The notes under the pieces are model-generated. The model was not told where the DNA came from and made no database searches. It saw only the letters and a program-made list of their open reading frames with translations. From the NCBI RefSeq assembly GCF_000799465.1, contig NZ_JUGU01000001.1, positions 868,001-932,000 of the forward strand: 64,000 nucleotides of DNA. Reading direction: 5' to 3'. This document shows positions 17,607-26,284 of this stretch, in pieces; within the stretch, counting starts at the first letter, position 1, and each line of letters begins with the position of its first letter. Source of the stretch: Psychroserpens sp. Hel_I_66 (GTDB lineage Bacteria; Bacteroidota; Bacteroidia; Flavobacteriales; Flavobacteriaceae). The translations under genes were made by a program, and so were the position numbers.

Positions 17607-19657
17607 TGACAAAAGATAAAAATAGCTACATAAATAGAGAGTTAAGCTGGTTACAATTCAATGAACGTGTTTTACAAGAAGCAGCAGATGAAAGCGTCCC
17701 TTTAATTGAACGTTTTAGGTTTTTAGGGATATTCTCTAATAATCTTGACGAGTTTTTTAAAGTACGCTATGCTACTATCAAACGAATTGATGATGCTGGC
17801 AAAGGAGGAAAAAGTGAGTTGGGCATAAAGGCTTCAGAACTTTTAGACATCATCACCCAAGTTGTGATTAAGCATCAAAGTCAAAGTTTGGATATATTAA
17901 GCAACATCCAAAAAAAGTTGGAAAAAGAAGACATTTATATTATTGATGAATCTTGTGTTGAGGAAGTGCATCACGTATTTATAAAAAATTACTTTATCCA
18001 GCAGGTAAGTCCAGCTTTAGTGACCATAATTTTAAATGATTCTTTAGAGCTCCCTGTTTTGAAGGATATATCTGCCTATTTAGCAGTTAAAATGGAGCTT
18101 ACCAGCGGAAATAAACAATATGCACTTCTGGAAATTCCTAAATCTATGGATCGCTTTATTGAGCTTCCATCGGTCGGTGGAAAGAGTTATATTATGATTC
18201 TTGATGATTTATTGAGGTACTGCTTAGATGATATCTTTAATATTTTTAGTTATAAAAACATAACGTCTAATATGATCAAAATCACAAGAGATGGTGAGTT
18301 GGATTTTGATAGTGATTTAAGTAAAAGTTTTATTGAAAAAATATCTGACAGTGTAAAAGACCGTCAAATTGGCGATCCAGTGAGATTTGTTTACGATCAA
18401 ACCATTGATAAAGAAACGTTATCTTATCTTATGTCTAAAATGGGAATAGAATCTACAGATAGTGTTATACCTGGAGGTCGTTACCATAATAGACGTGATT
18501 ATATGGATTTTCCAAGTCTTGGTAGAACAGATTTGCTTTATAAAAAAATCAAGCCTTTACAGGTTAAAGATCTTAGTATCCAGAACAGTATTTTTACGTC
18601 TATAGCAAAAAAGGACTATCTCCTTCATACGCCTTATCAGACATTTTCTTATGTTGTAAAATTTTTAAGGGAAGCAGCACTTGATCCTCAAGTAAGATCT
18701 ATAAAAATTACAATCTATAGACTCGCTCAAATATCACACATCGCCAGTTCACTTATAAACGCAGCTAAAAACGGTAAAAAAGTTACGGTTGTTATAGAAT
18801 TGAGAGCACGTTTTGACGAGCAGGCAAATATTGATTATGCAGAGCAAATGCAAGATGAAGGTGTGAATCTTTTATTTGGCGTTGCAGGATTAAAAGTTCA
18901 TAGTAAAATTTGTGTTATCGAACGAGAAGAAACTAATGTTCTCAAAAAATATGGTTTTATAAGTACTGGTAATTTTAATGAATCTACAGCAAAGGTTTAT
19001 ACAGATTTCACATTATTTACTTCAGATCAAAAAATATTAAAAGACGTCAACAAAGTATTTAGCTTCTTTGATATCAATTATAAAATATATCGTTACAAAC
19101 ATATTATAACCTCTCCACATTATACAAAATCAAAATTGTTTGCTCTTGTAGATACTGAAATTGAAAATGTAAAAAAAGGAAAACCAGCTTTCATCAAACT
19201 GAAGCTCAACAGTATTTCAAGTTATAAGATGATCGATAAACTTTATGAAGCTAGTAGAGCAGGAGTAAAAATCCAGATGATTGTTAGAGGTATTTGTTGT
19301 TTGATTCCTGGGGTTAAGGGAATGAGCGAAAACATAGAGGTCATAAGTATTGTAGACAAATTTTTAGAGCACACGCGATTATATGTATTTTGCAATAATA
19401 ATGATCCTAAGGTTTACATTTCTTCAGCAGATTGGATGTCCAGGAATATTGAAAATAGAGTGGAAGTGAGTTGCCCAATTTATCAAGAAGACATAAAAAC
19501 AGATTTACTTGAAGTTTTTGATATCTGTTGGAAAGATAATGTCAAAGCTAGAATTATTGATAGTGAACAAAGTAATGACTATAGAAAAAACAATAAACCT
19601 AAAGTAAGAGCTCAATTTGCGCTTTATGATTATTTTAAAGAAAAACTGAATTCATAA
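17606..19657 (+). CDS. ppk1: Polyphosphate kinase 1
   Basis: Makes long-chain inorganic polyphosphate from ATP, reversibly, at the membrane-cytoplasm interface. ATG 17606, overlapping the sixA stop by one base, gives 683 residues, normal for PPK1; an upstream in-frame start would lie within sixA. N terminus shows YINRELSWLQFNERVLQEA and NNLDEFFKVRYA. The catalytic histidines are in GLKVHSKICVIE (His about 432, the phosphorylated residue) and FLEHTRLYVF (His about 589), and the C-terminal PLD-like motif STGNFNESTAKVYTD is present. It forms an operon with sixA before it and ppx one base after it. Confidence 0.96.
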   Translation: MTKDKNSYINRELSWLQFNERVLQEAADESVPLIERFRFLGIFSNNLDEFFKVRYATIKRIDDAGKGGKSELGIKASELLDIITQVVIKHQSQSLDILSNIQKKLEKEDIYIIDESCVEEVHHVFIKNYFIQQVSPALVTIILNDSLELPVLKDISAYLAVKMELTSGNKQYALLEIPKSMDRFIELPSVGGKSYIMILDDLLRYCLDDIFNIFSYKNITSNMIKITRDGELDFDSDLSKSFIEKISDSVKDRQIGDPVRFVYDQTIDKETLSYLMSKMGIESTDSVIPGGRYHNRRDYMDFPSLGRTDLLYKKIKPLQVKDLSIQNSIFTSIAKKDYLLHTPYQTFSYVVKFLREAALDPQVRSIKITIYRLAQISHIASSLINAAKNGKKVTVVIELRARFDEQANIDYAEQMQDEGVNLLFGVAGLKVHSKICVIEREETNVLKKYGFISTGNFNESTAKVYTDFTLFTSDQKILKDVNKVFSFFDINYKIYRYKHIITSPHYTKSKLFALVDTEIENVKKGKPAFIKLKLNSISSYKMIDKLYEASRAGVKIQMIVRGICCLIPGVKGMSENIEVISIVDKFLEHTRLYVFCNNNDPKVYISSADWMSRNIENRVEVSCPIYQEDIKTDLLEVFDICWKDNVKARIIDSEQSNDYRKNNKPKVRAQFALYDYFKEKLNS

Positions 19658-19658
19658 T

Positions 19659-20564
19659 ATGTTAACCATCAAAAAATATGCTGCAATAGATATTGGTTCT
19701 AACGCAGTAAGGCTTTTAATTTCTAGTATTATTGAACAAAAGGACCGACCCGTAAAGTTTAAAAAAACATCTTTGGTTCGTGTGCCTATCAGGTTAGGGT
19801 CTGATGTGTTTTTAAACGGAGAAATTTCCGAAGAAAATAAAAAACGCATGCTCGACACCATGATTGCGTTTAAATTATTGATGAAATCCCATAAGGTTGT
19901 GGCCTATAAAGCTTGCGCAACATCTGCAATGCGTGAAGCAAATAACGGGAGCGAGGTGGCAAAACTTATTAAAAAAACAGCCAAAATTAATATTGATATC
20001 ATTGGAGGTGAAGAAGAAGCAGCTATAATCGCTGCTACAGATTTACACTCGTACATAAAAGAGGACAAAACGTATTTATACGTTGATGTAGGAGGTGGTA
20101 GTACTGAATTTTCTGTAATACATTTGGGAAATACCGTTGCATCAAAATCCTTTAAGATAGGAACTGTAAGATTGCTTAACGATATTGTAAAGAAAGAAGA
20201 TTGGATAGAGCTGGAAAATTGGATCAAAGCAAATACAAAAGGTTACGACGTAGTCGATTTAATAGGCTCGGGTGGCAACATTAATAAGATTTTCAAGATT
20301 TCTGGTAAAATGTTAGGTAAGCCATTAACTTACTTCTACCTAACATCCTATTATAATAAACTTCAAACATATTCTTACGAGGAGCGTATAACAGAACTGG
20401 AGCTCAACCAGGATAGGGCAGATGTGATTATACCTGCAACGAGAATTTATTTATCTGCGATGAAATGGAGTGGGGCAAAAGATATTTACGTCCCAAAAAT
20501 CGGTCTTGCAGATGGTATTATCAAGAGCGTTTATTTTAAAACTGTATCTAGTGTAGCGCTTTGA
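19659..20564 (+). CDS. ppx: Ppx/GppA-family exopolyphosphatase
   Basis: A 301-residue actin-like ATPase-fold phosphatase (ASKHA superfamily) that degrades polyphosphate or pppGpp. Phosphate-1 motif AAIDIGSNAVRLLI is at residues 7-20, ACATSAMREA near 88, and phosphate-2 motif YVDVGGGSTEFSVI near 146, followed by GSGGNINKIF. At about 300 residues it is the short Bacteroidota form without the extra C-terminal HD domains of E. coli Ppx. It starts one base after the ppk1 stop, so synthesis and breakdown of polyphosphate are co-expressed. Polyphosphate versus pppGpp preference cannot be read from sequence. Confidence 0.9.
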   Translation: MLTIKKYAAIDIGSNAVRLLISSIIEQKDRPVKFKKTSLVRVPIRLGSDVFLNGEISEENKKRMLDTMIAFKLLMKSHKVVAYKACATSAMREANNGSEVAKLIKKTAKINIDIIGGEEEAAIIAATDLHSYIKEDKTYLYVDVGGGSTEFSVIHLGNTVASKSFKIGTVRLLNDIVKKEDWIELENWIKANTKGYDVVDLIGSGGNINKIFKISGKMLGKPLTYFYLTSYYNKLQTYSYEERITELELNQDRADVIIPATRIYLSAMKWSGAKDIYVPKIGLADGIIKSVYFKTVSSVAL

Positions 20565-20721
20565 TTTTTTTTGTTTCTTCTGAATAATTTAGTGACTCAA
20601 AACCAATTATAGTTTTTTAGTTTTAAATTTCATCATATATTTACACTCTCAAATCTTTGCTAAAAGCTAGCACAACTTTGAGGTTAATCACTTTAAAATG
20701 ATAAACCTAATTTAAAATACC

Positions 20722-21258
20722 ATGAAAATAAAATCATTTTTACTTACAGTTTTATTTATCTCAGTAACGACTTTATCCTTTTCACAGGAAGTAAGTTACG
20801 GTGTTAGATGCGGATTGAATATCTCTAATCTAGACTTTGAGCCAGATGCGACTTTTGATAACCAACACAGAAACGGATTTGCCTTTGGAGGCTTCGTTGA
20901 CTACGGAATTTCAGATAATTTTTCCATTCAACTGGAAATACAATATTCTGCTGAAGGCGGAAAGTCAGACGAGTTAAGAGCAGATTATATTCAAATGCCA
21001 ATCATGGCGCGTATTGGATTAGGTGATAAATTTACGATAGGCGTTGGCCCAATGGCGAGTTTAAAGACTTGGGAGGATCGTGATGGTTTTGCAACATTTA
21101 CATTCTCTGGAGTTGGAGGTATCGAATATATGATTACAGATGAGCTGTTCGTTGACGCAAGAGTGCACTACGGTTTAAGCAATATTCTTGATGAGGATTT
21201 AACCGATTTGGAAGCACAAAACACGACATTCCAATTTGGATTTGGAATTAGAATCTAA
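20722..21258 (+). CDS. Outer-membrane beta-barrel protein
   Basis: A 178-residue secreted protein with signal peptide ending TLSFSQ (about 1-22). The mature protein begins EVSYGVRCGLNISNL and continues as alternating amphipathic strands (FSIQLEIQYSAEGG, IQMPIMARIGLGDKFTIGVGP, VDARVHYGLSNI) to an end FQFGFGIRI. This is the PorT/OMP_b-brl_2 type eight-stranded barrel found in many copies in Bacteroidota. Substrate or role is unknown. Monocistronic, with a shared terminator after it. Confidence 0.82.
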   Translation: MKIKSFLLTVLFISVTTLSFSQEVSYGVRCGLNISNLDFEPDATFDNQHRNGFAFGGFVDYGISDNFSIQLEIQYSAEGGKSDELRADYIQMPIMARIGLGDKFTIGVGPMASLKTWEDRDGFATFTFSGVGGIEYMITDELFVDARVHYGLSNILDEDLTDLEAQNTTFQFGFGIRI

Positions 21259-21280
21259 ATAAAGAAACATTTATAAAATT

Positions 21281-21315
21281 AAAAAAGCTTCAGTAATGTA
21301 CTGAAGCTTTTTTTT
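21281..21315. terminator. Bidirectional terminator
   Basis: Stem GCTTCAGTA/TACTGAAGC with 3-nt loop ATG (21287-21307), flanked by six A on the left and a T run on the right, between convergent genes ending at 21258 and 21339. Confidence 0.9.
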
Positions 21316-21338
21316 GTCTATTTTTTTCTTCGGAAAGA

Positions 21339-22844
21339 TTATTCCTTTATAAATTTTACTGTTTCATAAACATTGTTTTCCGAAGATACTTTTAAAAAGT
21401 ATAATCCAGACTGTAATTGATTCACATTTATTGAATTGGAGTTTAATAAACCATTAGAAACGCGTTGTCCAGTCATTGAGAAAATCTCGTAATTGGAACC
21501 TAGTACATTTTGATTGACTAAAAGCTCTAAATGGTTTGTAACAGGGTTTTTGATCAATTGTAATTTTGATGAATTAAAATCATTTTCATCTGTTGATAAT
21601 GCTTGTCTGCCATAAAAAGCCTGATTTCCGTTGGAGACATTAGTGACTATTAAGGTAGCATCATCGCCAGTTCCAATGATTTCATAGTCTAATTCTGTAG
21701 AATTATCGTCAGGATTATCTAAAACAGAATAAAAATACAAATCTTCAAATGTGTTTTCTTCGTTTGTATCACAAGGGTCCCCTAAAGTCGTGTTGAAATA
21801 AACAGCATCAAAAGTTTGTTGAGGGTTAAAATTATAGCTTCCGCCATAACCTGTACATGCAACAATACCTCCAAAATAAAAACCTTCGCCATCAGGAACA
21901 GTAGTAAATTCAATTATTGGCAAAGTCCCCTCTGGTCTATTTGTTTGATTACCATCAACTATGACATAATATAAAAACCAATTATTAATAATACCTGGTG
22001 GTGGAGCTTGTTCTCCAAATGTTAGTACTTCTCCAATTTGATTAGTTAAAATAAGGGTATTACCATCATCTTGAAGTTCGTAACTAAAAGTGTTATTTGT
22101 TTCATTACTGAGAACAGAAAAATAGGTGGGTTCATAAAAATTATCATCACAGTTTAACAGGGTTTGATCAAATATAGAAATATCAAATTCATTCTCGTTA
22201 GACGAATAAATATTGTGATATGCATTAAAGTCATTACAGCCACCAGAACCATTGGCAACTAAACCAGAAACCACATCATAGTTTGTTGGCGATATCTCAA
22301 ATGTTGTAGGCTCTAAAGGAGATGGGTAAAAAATGCCATCGGCTTTTTCTGTACTGAAAGAATACCAAGTTTGAAAAATGGTTTCTGTTGGAATTTGTTT
22401 GCCATAAACAATAAAATCTCCATTGTTGCTAAATAGCGTCAAAATTTGATCCAAGCCTTCACCAGTTATAGTATAAGTTAAATCCTGATAGGTAAGATCT
22501 GTAGAGAAAATGTCTCTATATTTATCCCAATACTTACCGTGAGCGGTACTAAAATCGCAAGTAGCCAATTCATTTAAGTCATAGATAGTTAGCGCACTAC
22601 CTGATGCAGAATAGCTCCCTAAATATGGGCTACATAAACCACCTTCAAAAGTGAAAATAGACTCATTTTCAGGAAGTGGATTAGTCTCTGTGAAATTTAA
22701 TGGAACTTCGCCAAAGTAATTATCATGTTGTACGCCATTGGTAGTTATAGATTGTAAAAACCATTCTCCTAACAACATTTCATCTTGCGCAGAGACTAAA
22801 TTAAAAGAAACCAAAAATGTAAGTAGTATGTAAAAATTTTTCAT
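21339..22844 (-). CDS. Secreted three-repeat protein with type A T9SS sorting domain
   Basis: A 501-residue secreted protein. Signal peptide ends NLVSAQ (about 1-19). Three diverged repeats of about 125-135 residues follow; each starts with a W (GEWFLQSI, QTWYSFST, NNWFLYYV), has a central Cys-containing SG/YGGSYNF or LGSYSAS segment, and ends with an 'YGKQ/FGEQ/YGRQ' strand. They look like small lipocalin/META-type barrels, which is inference. The C-terminal 70 residues (NPVTNHLELLVN ... GLYFLKVSSENNVYETVKFIKE) are a type A T9SS sorting domain. Exported to the cell surface or medium; function unknown. ATG at 22842-22844. Confidence 0.85.
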   Translation of the reverse strand: MKNFYILLTFLVSFNLVSAQDEMLLGEWFLQSITTNGVQHDNYFGEVPLNFTETNPLPENESIFTFEGGLCSPYLGSYSASGSALTIYDLNELATCDFSTAHGKYWDKYRDIFSTDLTYQDLTYTITGEGLDQILTLFSNNGDFIVYGKQIPTETIFQTWYSFSTEKADGIFYPSPLEPTTFEISPTNYDVVSGLVANGSGGCNDFNAYHNIYSSNENEFDISIFDQTLLNCDDNFYEPTYFSVLSNETNNTFSYELQDDGNTLILTNQIGEVLTFGEQAPPPGIINNWFLYYVIVDGNQTNRPEGTLPIIEFTTVPDGEGFYFGGIVACTGYGGSYNFNPQQTFDAVYFNTTLGDPCDTNEENTFEDLYFYSVLDNPDDNSTELDYEIIGTGDDATLIVTNVSNGNQAFYGRQALSTDENDFNSSKLQLIKNPVTNHLELLVNQNVLGSNYEIFSMTGQRVSNGLLNSNSINVNQLQSGLYFLKVSSENNVYETVKFIKE

Positions 22845-22878
22845 AAGCAGATTGTATTTTCACCTAATATATAAAAAA

Positions 22879-23460
22879 TCACCCATGTATTGTCTCACTC
22901 TTACTCAAACTTTTCATGATATCTGCCTCATAGTCTAAGAGTTGTTGCCATTTTTCATCCACTTCCTTGCGATCGCCATATTGTCTGGCAAAACCTAAAA
23001 ACATAGTGTAGTGATTAGCTTCACTAACCATTAATTTTCTGTAAAACTCAGCGAGTTCCTTATCTTTTAATTCTTCGGAAAGTAATCTAAAGCGCTCACA
23101 GCTTCTCGCCTCAATTAAAGCTGCATAAAGCAACCGATGTACTAATTGCGTCGTTCTACTACCACCTTTTGGGAAGAACTTGAGCAATTGAATCACATAA
23201 TCATCCTTACGATCTCTACCCAAAACCCAACCATTGGCAATGATCTTATCATGTACCATTTTAAAATGGCTAATTTCCTCTTTAACGAGCGCAGTCATTT
23301 CGGTGACTAACTCGGTATATTCCGGAAAGCTAACAATTAAGGAAATGGCAGTACTCGTCGCCTTTTGTTCACAATACGCGTGATCTGTTAGAATATCCTC
23401 TATATTTTTTTCTACGATATTGACCCAGCGTGGATCTGTTGGTAATTTTAATCCTAACAT
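22879..23460 (-). CDS. miaE: tRNA-(ms2io6A)-hydroxylase
   Basis: Diiron, ferritin-like monooxygenase that hydroxylates the isopentenyl group of ms2i6A37 in tRNA. ATG 23458-23460 gives 193 residues; a TTG six codons upstream would overlap the previous gene. It begins MLGLKLPTDPRWVNIVEKN, as MiaE proteins do, and has the iron ligands in helices: HAYCEQKATSTA, KEEISHFKMVHDKI, EARSCERFRLL and SEANHYTMFLGFA. Only one base separates its ATG from the stop of the upstream lipoprotein gene, so translation is probably coupled. Confidence 0.93.
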   Translation of the reverse strand: MLGLKLPTDPRWVNIVEKNIEDILTDHAYCEQKATSTAISLIVSFPEYTELVTEMTALVKEEISHFKMVHDKIIANGWVLGRDRKDDYVIQLLKFFPKGGSRTTQLVHRLLYAALIEARSCERFRLLSEELKDKELAEFYRKLMVSEANHYTMFLGFARQYGDRKEVDEKWQQLLDYEADIMKSLSKSETIHG

Positions 23461-23461
23461 G

Positions 23462-24025
23462 CTAACTATGATCTTCAATTAATAATAAACGTTCGTTACC
23501 CAATCTATCAATAAGAAGTTCGTATAATCTGAATGCCTTATTTGTCGGATTTATTACCGAAACACCTAAGGATAAATACTCACTATTTGATTGTTCCTGG
23601 TTGACCCATACATGCTCTAAAGTCGCATTATTCCAAAATTCGGAAGATTTTAAATCCCTAATTTTTTCTACGGAAATCTGCCTGTCATAAATAATTTTCT
23701 CTTCTACAGAAACAACAATATTAGATACAAATACACGGTGAACTTTTGAGGTTCTATTTAAATTTTTAATAGATTGATTTAATACAATGCCTTGATCTTT
23801 TAAAGTGAAATTTTTAACGCTAACCTTAAAAGTGTTAGAAATTATGGAGTCTGTTTTTATTTCAGTATAATCTTTTGGATAGTAATCAATTAAGTCTATT
23901 GACTTCTGGTTATTGTTAAACTCTGAAACCGAGTTTTTTAATCGGTCAATCTTACTTTTCCTGCTATCGCAAGAAGACACTATTAACAACAAAATCACAG
24001 GAATAAAAAGAGCTAGTTTTTTCAT
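23462..24025 (-). CDS. Lipoprotein of unknown function
   Basis: A 187-residue predicted lipoprotein: MKKLALFIPVILLLIVSSC with the lipidated Cys at 19, followed by DSRKSK, without an acidic export signal, so it may stay on the periplasmic side. The mature part is rich in beta-strand-like segments (FKVSVKNFTLKDQGIVL, VFVSNIVVSVEEKIIYDR, LSLGVSVINPTNKAFRLYELLIDRLGNE). I do not recognise the family. It sits between dnaX (9 nt upstream) and miaE (1 bp downstream), so it is part of that operon; the two neighbours say nothing about its role. Confidence 0.75.
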   Translation of the reverse strand: MKKLALFIPVILLLIVSSCDSRKSKIDRLKNSVSEFNNNQKSIDLIDYYPKDYTEIKTDSIISNTFKVSVKNFTLKDQGIVLNQSIKNLNRTSKVHRVFVSNIVVSVEEKIIYDRQISVEKIRDLKSSEFWNNATLEHVWVNQEQSNSEYLSLGVSVINPTNKAFRLYELLIDRLGNERLLLIEDHS

Positions 24026-24034
24026 AATTATAAT

Positions 24035-25777
24035 TTAAATATCCAATCCAAATGTGCGTCTCAATAAGTCAATGTTTGGGTTTTTCTCTTTAAGTTTTTC
24101 GTACTTGTCTTGAGCAGTAAAGGCAAACTTTTTAGTGATTTCTTCATTAACGGTAATCACTAATTTCAAGTCAAAATTTTGAAGGGATTTCTTTAAAAAT
24201 TCCATTAATGGATATTGCGCTCTTTCCAATTCAATTTTTAAAGTTTCGTTGGGATAGGAAAGTAATATATCTGTTCCTTTTAATTTAGGCTTATCCATTT
24301 CTAGAATTGATGCCATTATTTTTTCCCCTTTTTTATGGAGCTTATTTATATAATCATTCCATAATTCGTAAAATTGTTCTTCTGTGAATTCTTCGGTAGG
24401 TAAATCATCAACATCAATAACCACTTCCATTTGTCTTATTTGATGTTCTTTTTTTGCCCTAATACTCTTTAAAGATAATCCAGAGGTACGTTGGTCTTTC
24501 TTAAGATCAATAACGGGTTGAGGCTCTTTAGCAAAAGAAGGTTTTTGTTTTGTTTTTTCTTCCGAAGAAGAAGTACTTAGCTCAACATTTTTCTCCTTAG
24601 AAGTAGTATTTATTTCTTCGGTTTTTTGCTTTGTATCTATTGAAACAGGAATAGGGGTAATTCCCTTAGCTTTAAAGTACGATGGCGGAATTATGTAATA
24701 TTTGCTATTTTTTTTTTCTCCATCAAAAGTGATAGAGGCAAGCTGCATAAGACAAAGTTCAACCAGAAGTCGCTGGTTTTTACTGCCTTTGTACTTTAAA
24801 TCGCAATCATTTGCAAACTCGATGCCTTTTATAAGAAATGTGTGAGATGCTTTCTTGGATTGTTCTAAGTATTTGACTTTGGTGTCATCACCAACTTCTA
24901 GTAACTCTATGGTTTTTTCATTTTGACAGACGAGTAAGTCCCTAAAATGGGAGGCAAGACCTGCGATGTAGTGGTGACCATCAAATCCTTTTGATAAGGT
25001 TGTATTGAACTGTACTAATAATTCTGGAATTTTATTTTCCAAAATTAAGTCTGTACTTGTAAAATAAGTCTCGTAATCCAGTACATTTAAATTCTCTGTA
25101 ACCGCTTGTCTAGTCAGCTCTTTTCCAGAGAAACTAACCACCCGATCAAATATAGAAAGCGCGTCACGCATGGCTCCATCTGCCTTTTGAGCGATGATAT
25201 GTAAGGCATCATCCTCTGCATTGATACCTTGTTCTTTGGCAATGTATTTTAAATACTCTTTGGCATCCTTGACGGTAATTCGCTTAAAATCAAAAATCTG
25301 GCAACGTGATAAAATGGTTGGTATGATTTTGTGCTTTTCGGTAGTTGCTAGAATAAAAATACAATGTTTTGGTGGTTCCTCTAACGTTTTTAAAAACGCA
25401 TTAAACGCTGCTTGAGAGAGCATGTGTACCTCATCAATAATATAAACCTTGTATTTGCCAACTTGCGGTGGAATACGAACTTGATCGGTCAAATTTCTTA
25501 TATCGTCAACCGAGTTGTTTGATGCTGCATCCAACTCAAAAATATTGAAGGCAAAATCTTCATCTTCGGTTTCATTGCCATCGCTATTGATCATTTTTGC
25601 CAAAATACGTGCGCATGTGGTTTTACCAACTCCTCTTGGACCGGTAAATAAAAGCGCCTGGGCTAAATGGTTGTTTTCTATTGCATTGAGTAACGTATTG
25701 GTAATAGCTTGTTGCCCAACAACATCCTTAAATGTCTCGGGTCTGTATTTACGAGCTGATACAACAAAATGTTCCAA
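24035..25777 (-). CDS. dnaX: DNA polymerase III subunit gamma/tau
   Basis: AAA+ clamp-loader subunit that loads the sliding clamp and, in its long tau form, links the replicase to the helicase. The 580 residues start at TTG 25775-25777; an in-frame stop five codons upstream rules out an earlier start and MEHFVVSARKYRP is the normal N terminus. Walker A GPRGVGKT (46-53), Walker B YIIDEVHML (112-120), sensor LATTEKHKIIPTILSRCQ (143-160); domain III ends near 350; then a charged linker and a C-terminal tau-like domain (about 450-580). The four Cys of the usual zinc module between Walker A and B are absent. A run of ten A after codon 353 can give a short gamma-like product (see separate entry). 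Confidence 0.96.
   Translation of the reverse strand: MEHFVVSARKYRPETFKDVVGQQAITNTLLNAIENNHLAQALLFTGPRGVGKTTCARILAKMINSDGNETEDEDFAFNIFELDAASNNSVDDIRNLTDQVRIPPQVGKYKVYIIDEVHMLSQAAFNAFLKTLEEPPKHCIFILATTEKHKIIPTILSRCQIFDFKRITVKDAKEYLKYIAKEQGINAEDDALHIIAQKADGAMRDALSIFDRVVSFSGKELTRQAVTENLNVLDYETYFTSTDLILENKIPELLVQFNTTLSKGFDGHHYIAGLASHFRDLLVCQNEKTIELLEVGDDTKVKYLEQSKKASHTFLIKGIEFANDCDLKYKGSKNQRLLVELCLMQLASITFDGEKKNSKYYIIPPSYFKAKGITPIPVSIDTKQKTEEINTTSKEKNVELSTSSSEEKTKQKPSFAKEPQPVIDLKKDQRTSGLSLKSIRAKKEHQIRQMEVVIDVDDLPTEEFTEEQFYELWNDYINKLHKKGEKIMASILEMDKPKLKGTDILLSYPNETLKIELERAQYPLMEFLKKSLQNFDLKLVITVNEEITKKFAFTAQDKYEKLKEKNPNIDLLRRTFGLDI
24708..24717 (-). promoter_or_regulatory. A10 slippage site in dnaX with immediate out-of-frame stop
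   Basis: On the coding strand ten A follow GATGGAG, read GAA AAA AAA AAT (E354-N357). Insertion of one A in the mRNA, or a -1 ribosomal slip, gives GAA AAA AAA AAA TAG, an immediate stop, and a product of 357 residues that ends exactly after clamp-loader domain III. This mirrors the known dnaX recoding in E. coli (-1 frameshift) and Thermus thermophilus (transcriptional slippage on an A run). Use here is inferred. Confidence 0.65.
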
Positions 25778-25827
25778 TTTTACTTTACGTTTTTAAGCAT
25801 CTTTTAGGATACTTTCTGAAGGAATAA

Positions 25828-25835
25828 CAAAGTTA
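25828..25835 (-). promoter_or_regulatory. Possible -7 element for dnaX
   Basis: Minus-strand TAACTTTG fits the Bacteroidota TAnnTTTG element and lies 50 bp before the dnaX start. No clear -33 element. Such matches occur by chance roughly every 1.6 kb per strand, so only the position supports it. Confidence 0.35.
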
Positions 25836-25900
25836 AAAATTCAGTATAAAAATAGGAATTATGAAGCTAACATTTAAAAGGAGTTATTAACAATTAATTG

Positions 25901-25908
25901 TACTTTTG
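25901..25908 (+). promoter_or_regulatory. -7 promoter element of rnpB
   Basis: TACTTTTG matches TAnnTTTG and ends 5 bp before the inferred 5' end of RNase P RNA, the expected distance for transcription to start at the P1 helix. Confidence 0.6.
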
Positions 25909-25913
25909 CCACC

Positions 25914-26229
25914 AGCAAATCGCCTTATCGCTGTTTCGATTTATCGAGATGGAGGAAAGTCCGAACACCATAGTGCAATCATAGTGGCTAACAGCCATCC
26001 ATCGTAAGGTGAGGAAAAGTGCAACAGAAAGTATGTACAGGTCATGCTGTAGTGAAACCAGGTAAACTCTATGTGGTGCAATGTCATGTAAACTAGTGCT
26101 TGAGCGTGCACGCGCGATGCTAGAGGGTAGGCAGCTAAAGTTTGCTGGTAACAGTAAACGCAGATAAATGATAAGGGTTTTGATTTGATTTATCAACTCA
26201 AAATACAGGATTCGGCTTATAGATTTGCT
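25914..26229 (+). ncRNA. rnpB: RNase P RNA (bacterial class A)
   Basis: Catalytic RNA that removes tRNA 5' leaders. The 5' conserved block GAGGAAAGTCCGAACACC lies at 25952-25969, followed by the ACAGAAAG (26025-26032) and AAACTCTATGTGGTGCAA (26063-26080) conserved segments, GAGGGTAGGCAG... and the 3' block ACAGGATTCGGCTTATAG. The ends pair as helix P1: AGCAAATC at 25914-25921 with GATTTGCT at 26222-26229, giving about 316 nt. A -7 element precedes it and a strong terminator follows. The apparent reading frame on the other strand here is not a gene. Confidence 0.93.
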
Positions 26230-26236
26230 TAATTAA

Positions 26237-26267
26237 AAACCCTTTACAAATTTGTAAAGGGTTTTTT
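26237..26267. terminator. Terminator of rnpB, also serving the convergent gene
   Basis: Perfect 14-bp inverted repeat AAACCCTTTACAAA/TTTGTAAAGGGTTT (26237-26264) ending in a T run on the plus strand and preceded by A-rich sequence for the other direction. It lies 7 nt after rnpB. Confidence 0.9.
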
Positions 26268-26284
26268 ATTTAGTAAAAATGAAT

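Noticed and set aside
25894..26196. Open frame of 100 codons on the minus strand
   Set aside because: It lies across RNase P RNA, whose conserved blocks, P1 pairing and terminator are on the plus strand; the frame shows no protein features.
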